DNA of 64,000 nucleotides from an uncultured Muribaculaceae bacterium. GTDB lineage: Bacteria; Bacteroidota; Bacteroidia; Bacteroidales; Muribaculaceae. A program made the translations under genes and the position numbers. Location of the stretch: assembly GCA_910578095.1 (NCBI GenBank), contig CAJTOZ010000006.1, positions 1-64,000 of the forward strand, given 5' to 3'. Below are positions 17,069 to 25,426 of the stretch, in pieces (position 1 is the first letter of the stretch; each line of letters starts with the position of its first letter). The notes under the pieces are model-generated. The model was not told where the DNA came from. It was given only the letters and a program-made list of their open reading frames with translations, and did not search any database.

Positions 17069-17472
17069 CGTTGTTGTCTGTTTTCGCCTACTATCATCAG
17101 GAGTTCATCGCGCACGGGCAGCGGAAGCTCTATGCCCCGCAGCTGCAGGCTACGCGCCCACGGAGCCACATCGTCGGGCAGCAGTGTGAGAAGCACGCTG
17201 CGGAACTCCTCTGTCTCTGCGTCGGTGTAGGTCTCGGGGACGCGCCCGGCATAGGCATCGAGCTCCTCGTCGTCGAAATACTCTATGGCCGTATCGACGG
17301 CGGCGAGCAGCGAATCGCGCTCGCACACCGCATGCATGCCGCAACACTCTCCGTCGGGCTGCGCGGAGGGAGGCTCATCGCGGCCGCCACGGCTACGCCA
17401 ATGCAGTTCGTAGAGCAGGCACATGCCTCCTACCACCACGATGGCCGCGAGGATTATGAGTGCGGCGGTCAT
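17065..17472 (-). CDS. Small membrane-anchored protein with CCGxHxxCE motif
   Basis: A 135-residue protein of unknown function. Residues 3-22 form one transmembrane segment (ALIILAAIVVVGGMCLLYEL). A Cys/His cluster CCGMHAVCE follows at about 42-50, and the rest is an acidic soluble domain (YFDDEELDAYAGR). The Cys/His spacing could bind a metal ion. It is coupled by 4-bp overlaps to aroA upstream and to the metal permease downstream, which makes a role in metal handling attractive but unproven. Confidence 0.8.
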   Translation of the reverse strand: MTAALIILAAIVVVGGMCLLYELHWRSRGGRDEPPSAQPDGECCGMHAVCERDSLLAAVDTAIEYFDDEELDAYAGRVPETYTDAETEEFRSVLLTLLPDDVAPWARSLQLRGIELPLPVRDELLMIVGENRQQR

Positions 17473-18680
17473 TCCACCTCCTCCACCTCAAAGCCCGCGG
17501 CGCGCAGATGGTCCCAGAAGTCGGGATAGGACTTATCCACACATTCGGCGCCGCTGATGATTATGCCTGGAGCGAACACTGCCACCGGGGCCAGCGCCAT
17601 GGCCATGCGGTGGTCGCCGCGCGCGTCGAATTCGGGCATTTCTCCCACAGGCACACGACGTCCGTCCCACACAAGCGTGCCACGGTCGTAGTCCACTACG
17701 GCACCCGTGCGCGCCAGTTCTTCCACTATGGCCGCAATGCGGTCGCACTCCTTGTGGCGCAGCGCCGCCACTCCGGCCAGTTCAAACGGCACCCCGAGGA
17801 GCGAGGCCGTGACAGCGAGAGCCGGCACTGCATCGGGCATTGGGGAGCAATCGAGGTCGAGACGCGCGTGCATCTCGGGGTCGGCGCTCAGCTGAGCACC
17901 TCCGGCATCGAACCCAGTGACCACTCCGAGACGCGTGAACACATCGGCCACGGCCCTGTCGGGCTGCACACTCTGCGCCTGCAATCCGCGCAGGGTCACA
18001 AATCCGGCCGTGAGCGCCGCTATCTCATACCAGAATGTGGCAGCGCTCCAGTCGTACTCCACATCGGGAGCGGCCGGGGGCACATAAGAGCCCGGACGCA
18101 CCGCTATCTCCACGCCGTCGCGCGAGGCGTCGATGCCGCGCGCGCGCATCATGGCGAGGGTCATATCTATATACGGCAGCGAGGGCTGATTCCAGTCGAT
18201 GGTGATTTTAAGCCCTTGGCGCATCATGGGAGCGGCCATGAGCAGCGCCGATACGTACTGCGAGCTGACTGTGGCGTCGAAGCGTAGCTCGCCGCCGTCG
18301 AGCCGGCGTCCGTGCACGCGCACACCGGCTGCCGACATCTCCACATCGGCTCCGAGCGAGCATAGCGCCTGTACAAGCGGCTCCATAGGGCGCTGCAGCA
18401 GACGTGGCGAGCCGGTGAGCGTCACGTCCGAGCCCTCGGTGGCGGCCATCATAGCCATGCCGAAGCGCAGTGCGGCACCGCTCTCGCCGGCATCGGCCTC
18501 GCCGTGCGTGCTGCCTGCCACACGGCGCATGGCGTCGACATCGGCACACGCGGCCAGAGGCCCCGTATATGCCGCGCCCATGGCCTCCATGGCCACAGCG
18601 CGCACGCTCATGCTTTTGCTCAGCGGCAGCGTGAGCTCCGTGTCGAGCATTTCCTCGGGAGGTAGTATCCGCAGTTTCAT
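17469..18680 (-). CDS. aroA: 3-phosphoshikimate 1-carboxyvinyltransferase (EPSP synthase)
   Basis: A 403-residue enzyme of the shikimate pathway joining phosphoenolpyruvate to shikimate-3-phosphate. Conserved features are LSKSMSVRAVA (20-30, the PSKS-like substrate loop), GESGAALRF (a variant of GNSGT.xR), HKECDRIAAI (variant of KESDR) and DHRMAMALAP near the C-terminus. Several motifs depart from the E. coli form, as in other Bacteroidetes sequences. The start at 18680 overlaps the aminotransferase stop by 4 bp; the longer in-frame version is rejected for that reason. Confidence 0.93.
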   Translation of the reverse strand: MKLRILPPEEMLDTELTLPLSKSMSVRAVAMEAMGAAYTGPLAACADVDAMRRVAGSTHGEADAGESGAALRFGMAMMAATEGSDVTLTGSPRLLQRPMEPLVQALCSLGADVEMSAAGVRVHGRRLDGGELRFDATVSSQYVSALLMAAPMMRQGLKITIDWNQPSLPYIDMTLAMMRARGIDASRDGVEIAVRPGSYVPPAAPDVEYDWSAATFWYEIAALTAGFVTLRGLQAQSVQPDRAVADVFTRLGVVTGFDAGGAQLSADPEMHARLDLDCSPMPDAVPALAVTASLLGVPFELAGVAALRHKECDRIAAIVEELARTGAVVDYDRGTLVWDGRRVPVGEMPEFDARGDHRMAMALAPVAVFAPGIIISGAECVDKSYPDFWDHLRAAGFEVEEVE

Positions 18681-19861
18681 CGCCTTATCTTTTCTACGGC
18701 ATCGCGTATGTGGTCGAGCGCGGTAGTGAGCACGCAGCGCGGGGTGCCTACATTGAGGCGGCAGAAACCTTTGCCCTGCTTGCCGAACATGGTGCCGTCG
18801 TTGGCGGCTATGTGGGCATCCTCCACGAGCATGCGCATAAGTTCTTTCTGTTCCAGCCCGAGGCCGTTGAAATCGAGCCACAGCAGGAACGAGGCCTCTG
18901 GCTTGACCACGCGCACGCCGGGGATGTGGCGCTCCACATAGTCGGCGGCGAAGGCGATGTTGGCCTCAACGTATTCCATCATCTCGTCGAGCCACTGCTC
19001 GCCTGTGGTGTAGGCGGCTTCTGCTCCTATGGCGCTGAACATCACGGGTGCGGAGAATTCGTTGACTTCCATCCAGTGGTAGAAATCGCGCCGCAGCCCC
19101 TCGCTCTTCACCACCATCCACGAGCTCACGAGGCCGGGGATGTTGAATGTCTTGCTGGGGGCGCCGAGCATCACACCCACAGCACGCGCGTCGTCGCTGA
19201 CCGCGAGAAAGGGTATGTGCGGACGGCCGTGCAGCACGAGGTCGCCGTGTATCTCATCGCTCACCACCACGGTGCCGGTTTCGCGGCACAGAGCCGCAAC
19301 GCGCCGCAGCGTGGCCTCGTCCCACTGTATACCTATGGGGTTGTGGGGATTGCACAGTATCATCATGCGCGGGCGCTCGCGGCGCAGCACATCGGCGAGG
19401 CCGTCGAGATCCATCGTGTATCTCTCGCCATCGAATAGCAGCGGATTCTCCACCACCCTGCGCCCGTTGCCTTCCACTACCATGCGGAAAGGATGGTACA
19501 CCGGCGGCTGTATCACCACGCTATCGCCACGATTGGTGAAATAATTGACACACAAAGCTATACCCTTGACCACTCCGGGAATGAACGCAAGCTCATTGCG
19601 CTCCACCGCAAAAGAATGGCGGCGGAGCTGCCAGTCGATAATGCTCTGCCAGTAGGCATCGGGCGCGGCTGAATATCCGAGCACAGGGTGCTCAAGCCTG
19701 TGGCTGAGCGCACTGATGATATCCGGGCAAACGGCAAAATCAAGGTCGGCTATCCACAGAGGGGTCACATCATGGCGCCCGAACATAGCGTCGAGGCCTT
19801 CGTACTTGACAGCGCCCGTGTCCCGGCGGTCAATCACACAGTCGAAATCGTATTTCTTCAT
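18677..19861 (-). CDS. patB: PLP-dependent aminotransferase, MalY/PatB family (cystathionine beta-lyase type)
   Basis: A 394-residue class I/II aminotransferase-fold enzyme. MalY/PatB proteins act as C-S lyases on cystathionine or cysteine. Seen are WIADLDFAVCP (about 35-45), the CNPHNPIGI block and the PLP lysine in GAPSKTFNIPG near residue 236. The start at 19861 is supported by the promoter at 19885-19916. Upstream in-frame codons run antisense through pnp and are not real. It is the first gene of the patB-aroA-CCGxH-znuB-recQ operon. Confidence 0.9.
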   Translation of the reverse strand: MKKYDFDCVIDRRDTGAVKYEGLDAMFGRHDVTPLWIADLDFAVCPDIISALSHRLEHPVLGYSAAPDAYWQSIIDWQLRRHSFAVERNELAFIPGVVKGIALCVNYFTNRGDSVVIQPPVYHPFRMVVEGNGRRVVENPLLFDGERYTMDLDGLADVLRRERPRMMILCNPHNPIGIQWDEATLRRVAALCRETGTVVVSDEIHGDLVLHGRPHIPFLAVSDDARAVGVMLGAPSKTFNIPGLVSSWMVVKSEGLRRDFYHWMEVNEFSAPVMFSAIGAEAAYTTGEQWLDEMMEYVEANIAFAADYVERHIPGVRVVKPEASFLLWLDFNGLGLEQKELMRMLVEDAHIAANDGTMFGKQGKGFCRLNVGTPRCVLTTALDHIRDAVEKIRR

Positions 19862-19884
19862 CGGCAAGATTGGGTTTTTCAGCA

Positions 19885-19916
19885 CAAATGTACGACATTC
19901 GGTCCATACGGCCAAA
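19885..19916 (-). promoter_or_regulatory. Promoter of the patB-aroA-recQ operon
   Basis: On the minus strand TTTG at 19913-19916 and TACATTTG at 19885-19892 are 20 bp apart. It is back-to-back with the pnp promoter, the two -33 elements being only 5 bp apart. Confidence 0.75.
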
Positions 19917-19921
19917 AAAGT

Positions 19922-19953
19922 TTTGCCCGTCTCGCGCAAAAATAGTACCTTTG
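19922..19953 (+). promoter_or_regulatory. Promoter of pnp
   Basis: TTTG at 19922-19925 and TACCTTTG at 19946-19953 are 20 bp apart. The leader to the start codon at 19991 is about 32 nt. Confidence 0.75.
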
Positions 19954-19990
19954 CACACAAATACAGTAGTAAAAAAATATCAAAGCATTT

Positions 19991-22216
19991 ATGAATCCAA
20001 TCAAGAAGACCATCACGCTTGCCGACGGTCGCGAGATCACTCTCGAAACCGGCAAACTTGCCAAGCAGGCTGATGGAGCCGTGGAGCTCCGCATGGGCAA
20101 CACGATGATCCTTGCCACAATCGTATCCGCCAAGGAAGCGGGCGAAGGCGTGGACTTCATGCCCCTGACAGTGGAGTACAAAGAGAAATTTTCCTCGGCA
20201 GGCCGTTTTCCCGGCGGTTTCCTCAAGCGTGAGGGCCGTGCCGGCGACTATGAAATCCTTACCGCACGCCTTGTAGACCGCGTGCTTCGTCCGCTTTTCC
20301 CGGACAATTACCATGCCGACACTTTCGTCAATGTGACACTCTACAGCGCCGACGGCGTTGACTGCCCGGACGCTCTCGCCGGCCTCGCCGCAAGCGCCGC
20401 CCTCACCGTCAGCGACATACCCTTCAACGGCCCCATCGCCGAAGTGCGTGTGGCCCGTATCGACGGTAAGTTTGTGATCGATCCCACTTTCGAACAGCTC
20501 GAGCGCGCCGACATGGAGCTCATGGTGGGCGCTACCGCCGACAACATCATGATGGTGGAAGGCGAAATGAACGAGGTGAGCGAAGCCGACCTTCTGGCCG
20601 CCCTCAAGACTGCCCACGAAGCCATCAAGGACATGTGCCGCGTGCAGGAGGAACTGGCCCGCGAGGTGGGCGTGGTGAAACGCGAATATTGCCACGAGGT
20701 GAACGACGACGACCTGCGCGCCGACGTTCACGCCAAATGCTACGACAAGGCCTACGCCATAGCCAAGGCCGGCTGCGCCGACAAGCACTGGCGTATGGAC
20801 AGCTTCAAGGCCGTGTGCGAGGAATATCTCGCCGCTATGCCCGAAGAGGAGCGCGAAGCCAAGGAGGCACTTGTGCGCCGCTACTACCACGATGTGGAGA
20901 AAGAGGCCATGCGCCGCTGCGTGCTCGACGAAGGCATCCGTCTCGACGGCCGCAAGACCACCGAAATACGTCCCATCTGGTGCGAGACCGACTATCTGCC
21001 CGGCCCCCACGGCTCTGCCGTGTTCACCCGCGGCGAGACTCAGGCCCTCGCCACCGTGACCCTCGGCACCAAGCTCGACGAAAAAATCGTGGACGAAGTG
21101 CTCCAGCAGGGCCGCGAGCGCTTCCTGCTCCACTACAACTTCCCTCCCTTCTCCACCGGTGAGGCCAAGCCGCAGCGCGGCGTAGGCCGCCGCGAGATAG
21201 GCCACGGCAATCTCGCCCACCGCGCCCTCAAGCGCATGTTCCCGGACAACTTCCCCTATGTGTGCCGCATCGTCAGCGACATCCTCGAGAGCAACGGCTC
21301 CTCGTCGATGGCCACAGTGTGCGCCGGCACCCTCGCTCTGCTCGACGCAGGCGTGAAGATGAAGAAGCCCGTGGCAGGCATAGCGATGGGCCTTATCAGC
21401 GACGAAGGCTGCGTGAAGTACGCCGTGCTCAGCGACATCCTCGGCGATGAGGACCACCTCGGCGACATGGACTTCAAGGTGACAGGTACCGCCGACGGTA
21501 TCACCGCCACCCAGATGGACATCAAGTGCGACGGTCTCAGCTACGAGATTCTTGAGAAGGCTCTCATGCAGGCCCGCGACGGACGTCTGCACATCCTCGG
21601 CAAGATCCACGACACCATAGCCGAGGCCCGCAACGACTACAAGGCACACGTGCCCCGCATCGTCACCATGCTCATCCCCAAAGAGCTCATCGGCGCCGTC
21701 ATCGGCCCGGGCGGAAAAATCATCCAGGGCATCCAGGAAGCCAGTGGCGCTACCGTCAGCATCGACGAAATCGATGAAGGCGGCTTCATCGAAGTGGCTG
21801 CTCCCAACCGCGACAGCATTGACAAGGCTCTTGAGCTCATCAACGCTATCGTCGAGCTGCCCGAAGAAGGCAAGACCTACACCGGCACCGTACGCAACAT
21901 CATGGACTTCGGCGCATTCGTTGAATTCATGCCCCACCGCGACGGTCTGCTCCACATCAGCGAGATATCCTGGGAACGCCTCGAAAACATGGAGGCCAGC
22001 GGCCTGAAAGAAGGCGACACCGTGGAGGTGAAACTCATAGAAATCGACAAAAAGACCGGTAAGTACCGTCTCTCCATGCGTGCCCTCCAGCCCAAACCCG
22101 AAGGCTACGTAGAGCCCCAGCGCCGCGAACGCGCACCCCGCCGCGAGGGTGCAGAAGGCCGTGGCCCGCGCCGTGAAGGCGGACGCGACCGTGGTCCGCG
22201 CCGCAACAACAACTGA
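19991..22216 (+). CDS. pnp: Polynucleotide phosphorylase
   Basis: A 741-residue 3'-5' phosphorolytic exoribonuclease. There are two RNase PH domains (about 10-230 and 320-550), a KH domain (GPGGKIIQGIQEASGATVSI, about 573-592) and an S1 domain (about 625-695). The final 40 residues form an Arg/Gly-rich tail (REGAEGRGPRREGGRDRGPR) not found in E. coli PNPase but resembling the tail of the methyltransferase at 27419. Length is otherwise normal. It has its own promoter and terminator. Confidence 0.95.
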   Translation: MNPIKKTITLADGREITLETGKLAKQADGAVELRMGNTMILATIVSAKEAGEGVDFMPLTVEYKEKFSSAGRFPGGFLKREGRAGDYEILTARLVDRVLRPLFPDNYHADTFVNVTLYSADGVDCPDALAGLAASAALTVSDIPFNGPIAEVRVARIDGKFVIDPTFEQLERADMELMVGATADNIMMVEGEMNEVSEADLLAALKTAHEAIKDMCRVQEELAREVGVVKREYCHEVNDDDLRADVHAKCYDKAYAIAKAGCADKHWRMDSFKAVCEEYLAAMPEEEREAKEALVRRYYHDVEKEAMRRCVLDEGIRLDGRKTTEIRPIWCETDYLPGPHGSAVFTRGETQALATVTLGTKLDEKIVDEVLQQGRERFLLHYNFPPFSTGEAKPQRGVGRREIGHGNLAHRALKRMFPDNFPYVCRIVSDILESNGSSSMATVCAGTLALLDAGVKMKKPVAGIAMGLISDEGCVKYAVLSDILGDEDHLGDMDFKVTGTADGITATQMDIKCDGLSYEILEKALMQARDGRLHILGKIHDTIAEARNDYKAHVPRIVTMLIPKELIGAVIGPGGKIIQGIQEASGATVSIDEIDEGGFIEVAAPNRDSIDKALELINAIVELPEEGKTYTGTVRNIMDFGAFVEFMPHRDGLLHISEISWERLENMEASGLKEGDTVEVKLIEIDKKTGKYRLSMRALQPKPEGYVEPQRRERAPRREGAEGRGPRREGGRDRGPRRNNN

Positions 22217-22237
22217 TAGCCTGCGCGCTACCTCATA

Positions 22238-22272
22238 AAGAGGGCGCACCCCACTGCGGGGTGCGCCCTCTT
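22238..22272. terminator. Terminator after pnp
   Basis: AAGAGGGCGCACCCC pairs with GGGGTGCGCCCTCTT around a short loop. It is symmetrical and lies between pnp and the convergent small ORF, so it may serve both. Confidence 0.8.
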
Positions 22273-22295
22273 GCTTTGTTGGTTAAGGATAGGAG

Positions 22296-22421
22296 TCAGC
22301 GTAAAGCCAGATAAAGAAATTGCGCCACAATGAGCGCCACCATCAATATCCAGATCCTGCGGCCCCGGCGCGCATCGCGCTCGGCATCAAAATTATCATT
22401 GCGGCCTTGTTCTTTTTCCAT
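22296..22421 (-). CDS. Small single-pass membrane protein (41 aa), hypothetical
   Basis: A short ORF encoding 41 residues: a charged N-terminus (MEKEQGRNDNFDAERDARRG) followed by one hydrophobic helix (IWILMVALIVAQFLYLAL) and a terminal Arg. The Lys/Arg-rich start and clean transmembrane segment resemble small Bacteroidetes membrane proteins. It ends before the pnp terminator, convergent to pnp. No clear promoter box is seen upstream, so expression is uncertain. Confidence 0.5.
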   Translation of the reverse strand: MEKEQGRNDNFDAERDARRGRRIWILMVALIVAQFLYLALR

Positions 22422-22701
22422 TGGTCTGTGTAGTGTAAATGTGTTTTTCTCTGTGAATCACAATGAGAGATGCAATATGTTTGGTACACTATCTCTTGGT
22501 AAGAGATAATGATGGCGCGCCACAATGGCATGAACAGTAGCACTGACAGCACCTCCGATGCTTACAACCGGGCATTTCACCCGGAAGAATACACCTCCCG
22601 GATTGCATTTTGACGGAGGCTGTGGCTGCACAAAACACCCGGACAGCTATAGACGTCCATGCAAGGTGCTGCCTTACAATATGAAAAAAACTTTGATGAT
22701 A

Positions 22702-22733
22702 TTGGTCATATTCAAATTTAATCCGTATCTTTG
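22702..22733 (+). promoter_or_regulatory. Orphan promoter, no downstream gene
   Basis: TTGG at 22702-22705 and TATCTTTG at 22726-22733 are 20 bp apart. Transcription would run into noncoding sequence, meeting the hairpin at about 22748 and then the terminator of the convergent gene at 23011-23042. Confidence 0.5.
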
Positions 22734-22863
22734 CATCCAAACTTAAATATCTCTTAGCAAGAGATTTGGAGTTTTCGCAATGGGCACATACAGCGATATT
22801 TGGCCCTACATTGCGGGCGATAGACCTACAATGGCAATTTGAGCACAGGCGTAGGACGAGAGG

Positions 22864-22894
22864 TACAAAAGGACAAAAAACACAAGAAACATAA
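22864..22894 (+). repeat. Degenerate octamer tandem repeat (copy C)
   Basis: TACAAAAG, GACAAAAA, ACACAAG and AAACATAA in a row, followed by TATTTATTGATTATT. The same arrangement, including the TTTATTGATTATT flank, occurs inverted at about 152-197. Confidence 0.6.
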
Positions 22895-23002
22895 TATTTA
22901 TTGATTATTGAGCCTTCTGTTTCTTCTGTCGTTTTGGGCTTCTGTGTCCGCTAAAAACGCACGATACGATATTTGCCGTCACGATGATTTGCGGATAAAC
23001 CT

Positions 23003-23042
23003 AAAAAAAACGCCCTGCGGCCTTTGAAAGGGTCGCAGGGCG
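23003..23042 (-). terminator. Terminator of the secreted-protein gene
   Basis: CGCCCTGCG (23011-23019) pairs with CGCAGGGCG (23034-23042), with an inner stem. The A-run at 23003-23010 becomes a T-run on the minus strand. Confidence 0.85.
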
Positions 23043-23066
23043 GCTGCTATGCGGAGAGGGGGAATC

Positions 23067-25010
23067 TTACTTCACGAGTTCTTTCACTACCTTGGCACCA
23101 CGGCGCACAATGTAGATCTGGCCGGCTTCGGGCTGAGCCACACGCACGCCCTGGAGGTTGAAGTACTCGGCGGCTTCGTTGCCATCCACAGCCACATCCT
23201 CGATGCCGGTGGTGTTGGTGGTCTCAAACTGTATATCGTTGATGGTGTGCTCTGCCACCACATTGCCATTGTGCTCCACGCGGAGGCTGGCGGTGTAGGG
23301 TGTCAGTCCCTCAAGGCCCTGGGCGCCCACCTTGCCGACGAATGTGTGGGTGGACGGAACATCGTTTTCGCTCAGCTCGCGGCGGGGAGCCGATGCTGCG
23401 TTCATCAGGGAGTGCTCACCCTGGAAGTCTTCGCCGTTGACGGTCAGCACCACATTATATTCCGAACCGCTCTCGTCACCATTGTGGTTGTCCACATGGA
23501 GCATGTAGTTGAAGTAGGCAGTGTTTTTGAACACACGGTCGATCTCGCAGCGCAGCCCCTTGATGGTTGGGCGCAGAGCGTATTTGACGGTGATGGTTTT
23601 GATTTTCGTAGTCGTTGTCGGACTAAACTTAACGCTTGAAACCATATTGTCACCAGGATTCCAATTACCGTTGTTGAGTGTTCCTACACTAACATTAGAT
23701 GCACTTGTACCGGAAAAATCAATTGATGTGATATAGTATTCATTGGGCACAGAAACCGTGAATGTAGTTCCGGATTGAACTCGCAAGGTCTTGTCAGAGT
23801 TCCAATAACGATATTTGTCTCCGTCAAAGTTGATGATTACAATGCCCTCGGAAATCTCTGTCACCTCAGTTTCATATTTGCTACTGCTTGTTTGCGCAGT
23901 TAAGCCATAACCGCTATTGGAAAAATCGAATGTAGATTCTGAACGCTCTATAATAACAACTGTGATGGTTACTTCTTCTTCAATAGCGCCGTTGCGCCCT
24001 GTGACTGAAGCGAGGGCATGTAATGTGACTGTATCGCCTGTATTACCGCTCACAGTATAGGTGCAGCCATCCAGCAATTCCTCGTTTACCTCAAGATAGA
24101 GCTCTTCAGCGCCATCGCAGGATACGGTAATTACCTGACCTACATAAACCTCAGCACCGTCTTTAATGCTAAATTCGGGTTTGGGGCACTCTGTGGGGTA
24201 CCATTTGTAGAGATAAATGGTTTTGCTAATCTCGTTTGCAGACGCTGCTTTAACAGTTAGAATAACATCGTCTTCTCCGCTGAATACATATACGGAACCA
24301 TCTTTGAAGTCGCCACCATTAACACTGTAGCTGATTGCCACAGCTGCATCCTTGTTGTCGGTATTGTAGCTGAAAACTATTTCAGTATTTTTGGCAGGAT
24401 AATACTCGCCCTCATCCTCATAGGTTTCTTCAAGGCTCGAAATAATAAGGTTGCCCTGTTCCAGCTCAATCTCTTCAGAACCGCCCTGTTCTGCCTCAGC
24501 CCATTCAATTGTAATTTCTTCAATGTTCACGGCAGATGCAGAGCTGATAGCGACAAATTCAAAGGTCTGATCTGTCAGAGTAATGGTTTCAGAAGCTGCT
24601 GCGCCTTTTGAGCACGAACCTATTTCCGTTCCTTGTGCTTTGTCGCCGCTCGTGTAGGCTGAATGCTTGCCATACACTTTCACTGTTCGGCCGTTGGCTG
24701 TTGAAACTGCCGTAGACCATTTGATCGTTACGGTTTTAGCTACACCTCCGGATTTGATGGTTACAAGATCGGATGCATTACTATTTCCATTGTTTAGCGC
24801 AAAGTAGTAGTTTCCCTTGCTATCCGCAAAATTCAATTTTCCTGCATATTGCGCACCGGATTCAAACACGCCAGATTCAAAAGGTTTGTAACCTTGGCTG
24901 TTCTTTGTTCCGCCGTACAGGGATTCGCTTGTAAGAACATCCGTTCCTGCCGCATTTGCCACGAAGCCGAAGCTCATGAGCACGAGGAGTGTGAGTAAAA
25001 ATTTTTTCAT
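23067..25010 (-). CDS. Secreted multidomain surface protein with type IX-like C-terminal region
   Basis: A 647-residue exported protein. The signal peptide is MKKFLLTLLVLMSFGFVANA. The N-terminal region (about 25-160) looks like a beta-sandwich (IKWSTAVSTANGRTVKVYG). It is followed by beta-rich repeats reminiscent of chitobiase/Ig-like modules (for example CPKPEFSIKDGAEVYVGQVI). The end is a Bacteroidales cell-surface C-terminus (YFNLQGVRVAQPEAGQIYIV then KVVKELVK). No catalytic motif is seen. The first 470 or so codons look AT-richer than the last 170, suggesting a mosaic origin. Start 25010 is preferred over 25049 because it begins the signal peptide. Confidence 0.8.
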   Translation of the reverse strand: MKKFLLTLLVLMSFGFVANAAGTDVLTSESLYGGTKNSQGYKPFESGVFESGAQYAGKLNFADSKGNYYFALNNGNSNASDLVTIKSGGVAKTVTIKWSTAVSTANGRTVKVYGKHSAYTSGDKAQGTEIGSCSKGAAASETITLTDQTFEFVAISSASAVNIEEITIEWAEAEQGGSEEIELEQGNLIISSLEETYEDEGEYYPAKNTEIVFSYNTDNKDAAVAISYSVNGGDFKDGSVYVFSGEDDVILTVKAASANEISKTIYLYKWYPTECPKPEFSIKDGAEVYVGQVITVSCDGAEELYLEVNEELLDGCTYTVSGNTGDTVTLHALASVTGRNGAIEEEVTITVVIIERSESTFDFSNSGYGLTAQTSSSKYETEVTEISEGIVIINFDGDKYRYWNSDKTLRVQSGTTFTVSVPNEYYITSIDFSGTSASNVSVGTLNNGNWNPGDNMVSSVKFSPTTTTKIKTITVKYALRPTIKGLRCEIDRVFKNTAYFNYMLHVDNHNGDESGSEYNVVLTVNGEDFQGEHSLMNAASAPRRELSENDVPSTHTFVGKVGAQGLEGLTPYTASLRVEHNGNVVAEHTINDIQFETTNTTGIEDVAVDGNEAAEYFNLQGVRVAQPEAGQIYIVRRGAKVVKELVK

Positions 25011-25426
25011 ACTGTTTATTGATTGGTTTGGGTATATGTCTTCCTTCAAATGTATATGCCGGGCGCGGCCCGCTTCCCTGCGGGGTAGCGGTGGTGTGTT
25101 GTCTGCACCGGCGATGTCGAGAATGTACTACTATATTGTTTATTGAAAGCGAAGCAGCGCTACGCGAGGGCTGCCGTGCGGCTATTAAAAAAAATCGCAC
25201 CCCGAAGCGGACACATTTGGTCACGCAGGAGTGCGGAATGCAGATGCGGAAGAAGCCTCACGACGCTTGGAGCGTATAGCCGCCACATATTCTCTCGAAA
25301 ACGAGAGATGCGCGCAGGATATGGAGGTCTTCCGTTTCATGCTGCAAAGTTACGCCCAAAAATGTATAAAGAGGGCAGAATAATGGTTAATATTTGTTAA
25401 TAAAACCAAGGCTGCGCTTCCGGGCT
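25011..25426. other. Intergenic region with possible minus-strand leader or small RNA
   Basis: No convincing gene. A minus-strand TACATTTG at 25047-25054 may be the -7 box of the secreted-protein gene, about 35 nt before its start, but no -33 element is clear. Further up, a minus-strand TAACTTTG (25345-25352), a CTCTCGTTTTCGAGAG hairpin (about 25293-25308) and a run of eight T (minus strand, about 25187-25194) could bound a transcript of roughly 150 nt. Confidence 0.45.

Larger units (their letters stand above)
22422..23002. other. Noncoding region with orphan promoter and small hairpins
   Basis: About 580 bp without a convincing gene; ORFs of up to 83 codons have no coding character. It contains two short hairpins with the same stem (ATCTCTT/AAGAGAT at 22490-22508 and about 22748-22766), an orphan plus-strand promoter (22702-22733) and the octamer repeat at 22864-22894. 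It could host a small RNA or be the remains of a mobile element. Confidence 0.5.

Noticed and set aside
18677..22249. Apparent 1190-codon minus-strand open frame spanning pnp and patB
   Set aside because: The upper 2.3 kb is antisense to pnp in full and arises from GC-rich codon use. Only the patB part (to 19861) has a promoter, a start and family motifs.
22489..22746. Short ORFs on both strands (83 and 62 codons) near the orphan promoter
   Set aside because: They overlap each other, contain no domain or signal sequence with coding character, and the promoter lies inside or after them.
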